Source of the DNA: Oscheius sp. JU75
Lineage: Eukaryota > Nematoda > Chromadorea > Rhabditida > Rhabditidae
Direction: 5' to 3'
NCBI GenBank assembly: GCA_037178855.1
Contig: JASJZC010000005.1
Location: forward strand, 6,386,001-6,450,000
Length of the DNA stretch: 64,000 nt
Position 1 is the stretch's first letter. Each line of letters opens with the position of its first letter. Positions 58,852-64,000 of the stretch are shown here, piece by piece. Under the pieces are notes generated by a model that was given only the letters and a program-made list of their open reading frames with translations, was not told where the DNA came from and searched no databases. A program made the translations under genes and the position numbers.

Positions 58852-60856
58852 ATGGACATCATTTCTTCTTTTCCCCTTCTCATTTTTATCTTCTGCACAG
58901 TGTTCGTTTGGTTTCAAGTCAAGGAACTTACTGCTTGTCAAAGTACAAGAGTCAGAAGCTATTCTGGGCCGTGTCTAATAACTTAAAAACAGGTGTTTTA
59001 CAACCCACAAGACAGAGTCAGACTCAGATCTAGTGCTAATGCCTAAAACTAATGTCTCTGTGTGTGTCTGAAGCCCTAAATGGCAATTTATCACAGATAA
59101 TTTGTGATAGCAATTACTCTTCGCTTTCAAGTCAGTTTAGGAGATGCATCTCTGGGAGTATGTTGCTCCTACCACGGTAGCATGACTGGAACAGCATCTA
59201 CCTGTCTCAACGGGGGATCAGCCAAACTTGTACATTCTAGTGTTTACTTTTCAAAAACAGGAAGAATTACATAGTTTGGTGAAGTACTGTAAAGCGCGAC
59301 TTAGTTTAAAGCTATCCTAAAACAGATCAAATTGTTTGCCAATTAGCATTCTTCGAATATTAATGAAACGAAATTATATGAAATTCCTGCCCTGTACTGT
59401 GATTCCTATTCCAGGTATGCGTCTGCTGAGGATATCAACATGCTCGAAGAGCTAGACGGACTTTCTCGTATGCTTCATTCACAGGAGATGAGAGCACATG
59501 TATGGCCAAAAGAGGAGATGAAACAGTTGAAGAAAAAGTAACTAACTAGGGAAGGGTTTTAGTTGCCCGCGGGATATCGAAACGAGGTAGGTGTCATTCG
59601 AAAGGGCATCGAAAATAATGGTGTTTCCCAAATTTTCAGCTGCGGAATGGATGTCTGCTGTCCTCTGGAGCTTTTCCCGTTTCCAGATTTTGAGCTGAAT
59701 TTGCGCTCTTGGACTTGGATATCCAGTGCTTCTTTCAGCGCAAGTGACCAAATGGTGCAGTGCCTAAGCGCTCCGCTGAAAGACTTTTAGATTTTAGTTC
59801 GAATTCTCTCTTTGGAAAACATTTTTATTTACTCATTAAATCTTTATAGTCGACCTTCCCATTTCCTAACTTTTTTTCTGATATAGTTCCCGCGTCCAAA
59901 TCCGTTTTTCGGGACGAAGAAATGCTTTTAAGGCCTGGCTATGCTTAGCAAAGTTGTAGAACAGATCAAGGGCTACAACTTTGCAGTACATTGTCACGCA
60001 AAAAACCTTTTCTTTAGTCAAAGTGGCGGTGAAATTGTGCGATACTGGTTGTCACAATTCTATCCGAAAAGGAGATTTTTGTATTCAGTGAGTGAAAGGG
60101 TCGACCATAAAGATTTTCTAGCTTTTAGCAATAAAAAAAAGCAATGATAGAAGCTAAATACTCTTGAAATGAGTAAATAAAAATGTTTTCCAAAGAGAGA
60201 ATTCGAACTAAAATCTAAAAGTCTTTCAGCGGAGCGCTTAAGCACTGCACCACTTGGTCACTTGCGCTGAAAGAAGCACTGGATATCCAAGTCCAAGAGC
60301 GCAAATTCAGCTCAAAATCTGGAAACGGGAAAAGCTCCAGAGGACAGCAGACATCCATTCCGCAGCTGAAAATTTGGGAAACACCATTATTTTCGATGCC
60401 CTTTCGAATGACACCTACCTCGTTTCGATATCCCGCGGGCAACTAAAACCCTTCCCTAGTAAAACTCCCTTTCAAAAAAAAAAAGTCCCTAGCTTCAGAC
60501 CATTGAAGAGCCGAAAAATCAAGATCACTCGTCTGGAAGGGGTAGGTCAAAGACCTTTTTGATGTTCGACAGAGCGTGTACAGGCACAAAATGACAATAC
60601 ACAACGAACAGATTGAAAATTGATGAAAACATGGTTCAATTAGTGTTCTCTCTAGCAGCAGCTGATTTCGAGAGACTCCACTCGCCTCCGTCCGCTCAAA
60701 TCTCTCCTCATCATAAGGAACGGGGAGATTCTCAAGCTAAGCAGGAATGAAATTCGAAAGATGGACAAGTTCATCAGGTATTGTCTCAGTTGTTTCTTGA
60801 AAAAATATTTCAGAACAATGATCTATGGAAGCCGCAGGAGACAACATGATAGCTGA
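58852..60856 (+). CDS. Small single-pass membrane protein, unrecognised
   Basis: I assembled five exons whose phases agree: 58852-58970, 59415-59537, 60499-60541, 60662-60777 and 60814-60856, giving 147 residues. The start MDIISSFPLLIFIFCTVFVW is a signal anchor or transmembrane helix and lies ten bases after a tctcag acceptor. The rest is hydrophilic: YASAEDINMLEELDGLSRML, EMRAHVWPKEEMKQLKKK, PLKSRKIKITRLEG, RLRPLKSLLIIRNGEILKLS and MDKFIRTMIYGSRRRQ. The second intron, at 59538-60498, contains the whole palindromic element. The acceptor of exon 4 is a triple NAGNAG type, so zero to two extra glutamines are possible. I do not recognise the family. Consistent phases across four introns support a real gene. 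Confidence 0.5.
59545..60460. mobile_element. Palindromic (foldback) element with tRNA-like arms
   Basis: Two 293-base arms (59545-59837 and 60168-60460) are near-perfect reverse complements; I noticed only two or three differences. The spacer is 330 bases, and similarity extends a little further into it (about 59838-59857 against 60098-60117). Each arm contains a match to Pol III internal promoter boxes: tggtgcagtgc (59753) and gttcgaattc (59797) in the left arm, mirrored at 60199-60252 in the right. This suggests a tRNA-derived SINE present as a head-to-head pair. The spacer has its own 12-base hairpin (59948-59959 with 59973-59984). Each arm also shows a frame of 75 residues, identical but for one residue, which I do not believe is coding. 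Confidence 0.8.
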
Positions 60857-61139
60857 GACTTTTTCAATCAATCACTTTCCAGGAACTATCTCAAAAAGTT
60901 ACATTCCATACTACATTAAACTGTGACTGTTTTCCGAAGGTGAATCATAAACTGTCATTAAAGGCACCTTTCGCGCCCCTTTTCTCGTCCGACCTTGCGA
61001 TTTCTGTTGCCCATCTTACTCTCACAGTCCACGTTCCCTTGAGAGGCGGGAACGAACGTCCTTGGTCGCGCTGTCTTTTTGCCAAGACATAAGAGCTAGG
61101 AAATCGTTCATTTTGAGTGGAACAGTCGTCTAAACCACC

Positions 61140-62573
61140 ATGACTATCTCCTATTCCGGAAACCTTGTCAAACTTTTAATGCGATGGAAGGGGTCGATCT
61201 GGAGGGCTGTCTGGAGAGAACTCATCGTCTATCTGGTCATCTTCTACTTCTTGCGCTTTATGTATCTCTCCGGCTTCGATATTTTGGCTCCTAGTCATGA
61301 TACGGCTGCCAACTGGAGGTATTCCTGACTCTTTCTTTGTGTAGCGACTCATAGGAAACATTTCGAGACAATTTGCAAGATGTGTAACGGGTATTGTAAG
61401 GAGATCCCTCTCACTTTTCTGCTCGGTTTCTACGTCTCAAACATGGTTTCGCGGTGGTGGAAACAGTTTGAGAGCTTATCATGGCCCGAAGATTTGGTGG
61501 CCACAGTCTGCAATGTCATTCCATCGAATGACGAAGAGTCGCAACAGCGAAGACATCAGTTTGCTCGATATCTGAATCTGGCTGCTGTTCTTGCCTGGTA
61601 ACCGTCTAGATTTGGAATCAAACTCGATTCTAGGAGAGACGTCTCGACCAAGATCCGACTCCGTTTCCCTACCTTGAAGTCTCTCATTCCTGCTGGCCTC
61701 ATCATGGAGAGTGAACTTTTAACACTTGAAGACCACCAGGTTTGAATTGTTCAATTCCCATAAGCCCTCATTCAGATGCGCTGTGAGAGTCTTCGCTGGA
61801 TGACTCCTTTGTTCTGGTGTGAACAGCTTCTCGGAGAAGAAGAGAAGGAACACAAGCCTGTCCCCACCTTCCTCAATACTTTGTATAATGAGATTAGGGG
61901 CTACCGCAAGTCCCTAAGGAATCTGTACTGTTACGATTGGGTCTGCGTACCGCTGGTTTACAGTCAAGTAAGACACTTGTCAGTTGACTATTTTTCAATT
62001 AAAGGTGACTGCGATGGCAACTTACGCTTTTTTCTTCTTTGCCCTCTTTGGAAGGTTTTTGTTCGCCGAAAAACCGACCAAGCACCAATTATAGGCAAAC
62101 GCTGATCTCTGATATTATCGATGGCAAGGAAATAGACCTCTACATCCCCTTCTTCCTCATCGTCCAGTTTCTCTTCTTTGTCGGATGGTACAAGGTCGGA
62201 CAGGATCTAATGAGACCTTTTGGTCTTGATGACGAGTTGGTTCATCGCTTATTTTAAACCGTAATCCATTTCAGTGACATCGAGTTGAACTACATATTGG
62301 ACAGAAACGTGGCCACTTCCTTCTCGATGCTCTCCCGTCTTCAAGTGTCTCCTCCACGTAAGCCAGTGTTCCTAACATCAAAAGTACGTGTTTTCAGCCA
62401 AGTTCGAGCCCGACGCATTCTGGATGCAGCGAAAAGACAAGTACGAGAAACTGCCCCACACGGAACATAGTGCCCGTATCAAGGAACACAGACCCAAATT
62501 GCACTCGCATGTCAATGTGGGAGAAGAGAAAACCGACTCGAGAGGCTGTGTCGGCCGTTGGGAAAAACAGTAA
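61140..62573 (+). CDS. Bestrophin-family chloride channel 2
   Basis: This is a second bestrophin, starting [20 protein letters not shown]. Core blocks are [100 protein letters not shown] and [20 protein letters not shown]. The calcium-clasp region is [21 protein letters not shown] 40-base intron at about 62058-62097 is required to join FGR to QTLISDII in phase. The cytoplasmic tail is short and ends at 62573. It is more typical of the family in the FPTLKSLI segment than copy 1 and clearly diverged from it, so the two are old paralogues rather than a recent duplication. Confidence 0.9.
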
Positions 62574-62826
62574 GTGCTCTCATAAATGGTTCGTGAATCG
62601 AATTAAGTTACATCCACTGGTAAACTTCCTTCTTTTTCTATCCTCAAAGTGGACCTCGACGCAACTTAACTGGTCAATAATTGTGATAGACTTTGTTCAT
62701 GAGCCTTATAAAACTTTAATTTCATCTTCGTTTTCCTAGTCTGTTTCCCTAGTCCTGGGCGGCTTTTCTGTTGCTAGGCTTCGTGTTCTGTCTAGCAATC
62801 CAGACCACTTTCCCCCAAATTCAAAA

Positions 62827-63129
62827 ATGAGCTCTCACCAATCTCGCACCCAGGTAGTTTCTCTTTCTTTCTTTCTATTCTCTAACAGATAACCTCCCCG
62901 CCGCCTCCTTACTCTGAAGTTGATCCGAACAAGCAGGTAGAACGCCGTCGAAGTCAGTCTCGCGGACGTAAAACAGTTCAAGAAGGCGAGACAAAGCCAC
63001 TCGGAGTTCAGGTATCACTAGAGAAGAAAGGAGGGAAACATATAGTTTTTTCAGGTAGCTGTGGTGCAGATGCACATGCGCTGCATGAAACCGGTACAAC
63101 AACAACGTCAGAACAGTGAAGACAAATGA
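62827..63129 (+). CDS. Small proline/charged ORF, three exons
   Basis: Three exons (62827-62853, 62889-63011, 63055-63129) join in phase with GT-AG introns of 35 and 43 bases. They give a predicted peptide of about 74 residues starting MSSHQSRTQITSPPPPYSEV and ending RQNSEDK. It has a PPPPY stretch that could bind WW or SH3 domains and a basic middle. It could be a separate small gene or an alternative 3' end of the bestrophin. No family is recognised. Confidence 0.35.
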
Positions 63130-64000
63130 TAGGGAAACCAATAAAGTTTTGATGGAAGTCAATTTCTTTACTACGAGATCAAAAACGACTACTTGGTGAA
63201 CAACAAATAAATTACAAATGCGAGTTAGGTCTGGTACTATTAACACTTTTCTTATTGGAACAGTTGCATTTTTTTCCATCTGAAAGGTATTCTCACTGCC
63301 AGTGGTTTTCTTTTCACACTGCTGTAATGTTACGCTAATCTGTGATGCAACAAGTAAGCAAAAAAATTTGTGTTGGAAGACGTTCTAAAAAAAACTATAA
63401 TGTTGCTACAGCTCTTGAGCAATCAGAAAAACTGAAACATAGGCTGGTCAGTTAAACTGTTTGATTCCATTGCTTCACACCATTTCGTTAAAGGGAAACC
63501 TTATCATTACAGCCAGTTTTCCGTCTCTTGACGCCTTCTTCCTAGCACCTTCGCTCTTCCCTCCTACCCTAACAAACCAACTTTTTGCCAGGCGACCTTT
63601 TGGATACGTCTGTGCTTTCCAGAACCACCCAGTTTGCTTGTTCACTTTTGTTCATTCACAGTCTGAACAGCTGGGCAAAGATTCAAGGAACGCAAAAAGC
63701 TGTCGGCGCGGGACCGTCTTGACAAACAGTACCATTCATCAGAAACTGTTCTTAATCCCTGGGTGTCCTTTCAGTGGAACTCTTCTTTCTTATAAAAGAC
63801 TCTAGTACAACAGTTCACACCTACCTTTTCTGTTTGCCCAGCTGCTAATCCACGGCCTGATCTTTGCAATTCTGACCCTCCTTGTCCAAACTATATCACT
63901 TTGATACGAACCCTTTTGAGCAGAGATCACTACAACCTTGCCAACGCTATTTCCATTTGAATGAATGATTTTATGGGGTGGAACGTCTCGATTAAACTGC
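63130..64000. other. Right-edge region, no gene seen
   Basis: No convincing exon or repeat was found up to the window end. A plus-strand open frame at 63461-63805 lacks domains and splice-consistent partners. Confidence 0.4.

Noticed and set aside
59563-60442. Two nearly identical 75-residue frames as a possible duplicated gene
   Set aside because: They are the two arms of the palindrome read in opposite directions, inside an intron, and overlap tRNA-like promoter boxes. Identity follows from the inverted repeat, not from coding selection.

Overview
This window looks like nuclear DNA of a free-living, rhabditid-type nematode. The evidence is dense genes on both strands, introns mostly of 35-50 bases, acceptors of the tttcag type (some directly upstream of start codons, as expected for trans-splicing), and families that are nematode-specific or expanded in nematodes: Str, Srh, Sre and Srg/Srv chemoreceptors, a MLT-10 moulting protein, a C6/DUF281 secreted protein, a CHK-kinase-like protein and two bestrophins. 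There is no bacterial operon, phage or CRISPR signal.

Layout. 1-10.3 kb: a chemoreceptor cluster (a partial Str gene at the left edge, a Str pseudogene interrupted by a repeat, two complete Str genes and one Srh-like gene) with a bestrophin channel gene inside it. 10.4-15.7 kb: a MLT-10-like gene and GDP-mannose 4,6-dehydratase, both on the minus strand. 16.9-18.5 kb: a repeat block with a satellite of roughly 20-base units, then a truncated acyl-CoA synthetase pseudogene. 18.7-25.3 kb: an SLC35B4-type nucleotide-sugar transporter and a PDZD8-type lipid-transfer tether. 27-29.3 kb: an ephrin whose large intron holds a hairpin repeat and an intronless, broken SH2-like pseudogene on the opposite strand. 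31.2-38.5 kb: a tiny secreted-peptide gene, an ankyrin-repeat protein, a divergent secreted fatty-acid-binding protein and two unrecognised genes. 39-40.5 kb: an UNC-24/STOML1 orthologue. 40.5-46.4 kb: a Sre receptor, an old-yellow-enzyme-like oxidoreductase and a CHK-kinase-like gene, all minus strand. 47-53.3 kb: a long cytoskeletal scaffold with two LIM domains. 53.7-58.2 kb: peroxisomal PXMP4, a receptor relic, a C6-domain secreted protein and another receptor. 58.8-63.1 kb: a small membrane-anchored protein with a 916-base palindromic element inside one intron, a second bestrophin and a small proline-rich ORF.

Most genes are functionally independent neighbours. The recurrent theme is sensory and membrane biology: receptors, chloride channels, a stomatin-like channel regulator, a contact-site tether and an ephrin. 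I found no dedicated new system. The most unusual items are the palindrome confined to one intron, the short secreted-peptide gene, the repeated LIM scaffold, and the nested pseudogene and hairpin in the ephrin intron. Exon limits were read by eye from frame, phase and GT-AG signals, so internal boundaries are approximate unless stated.
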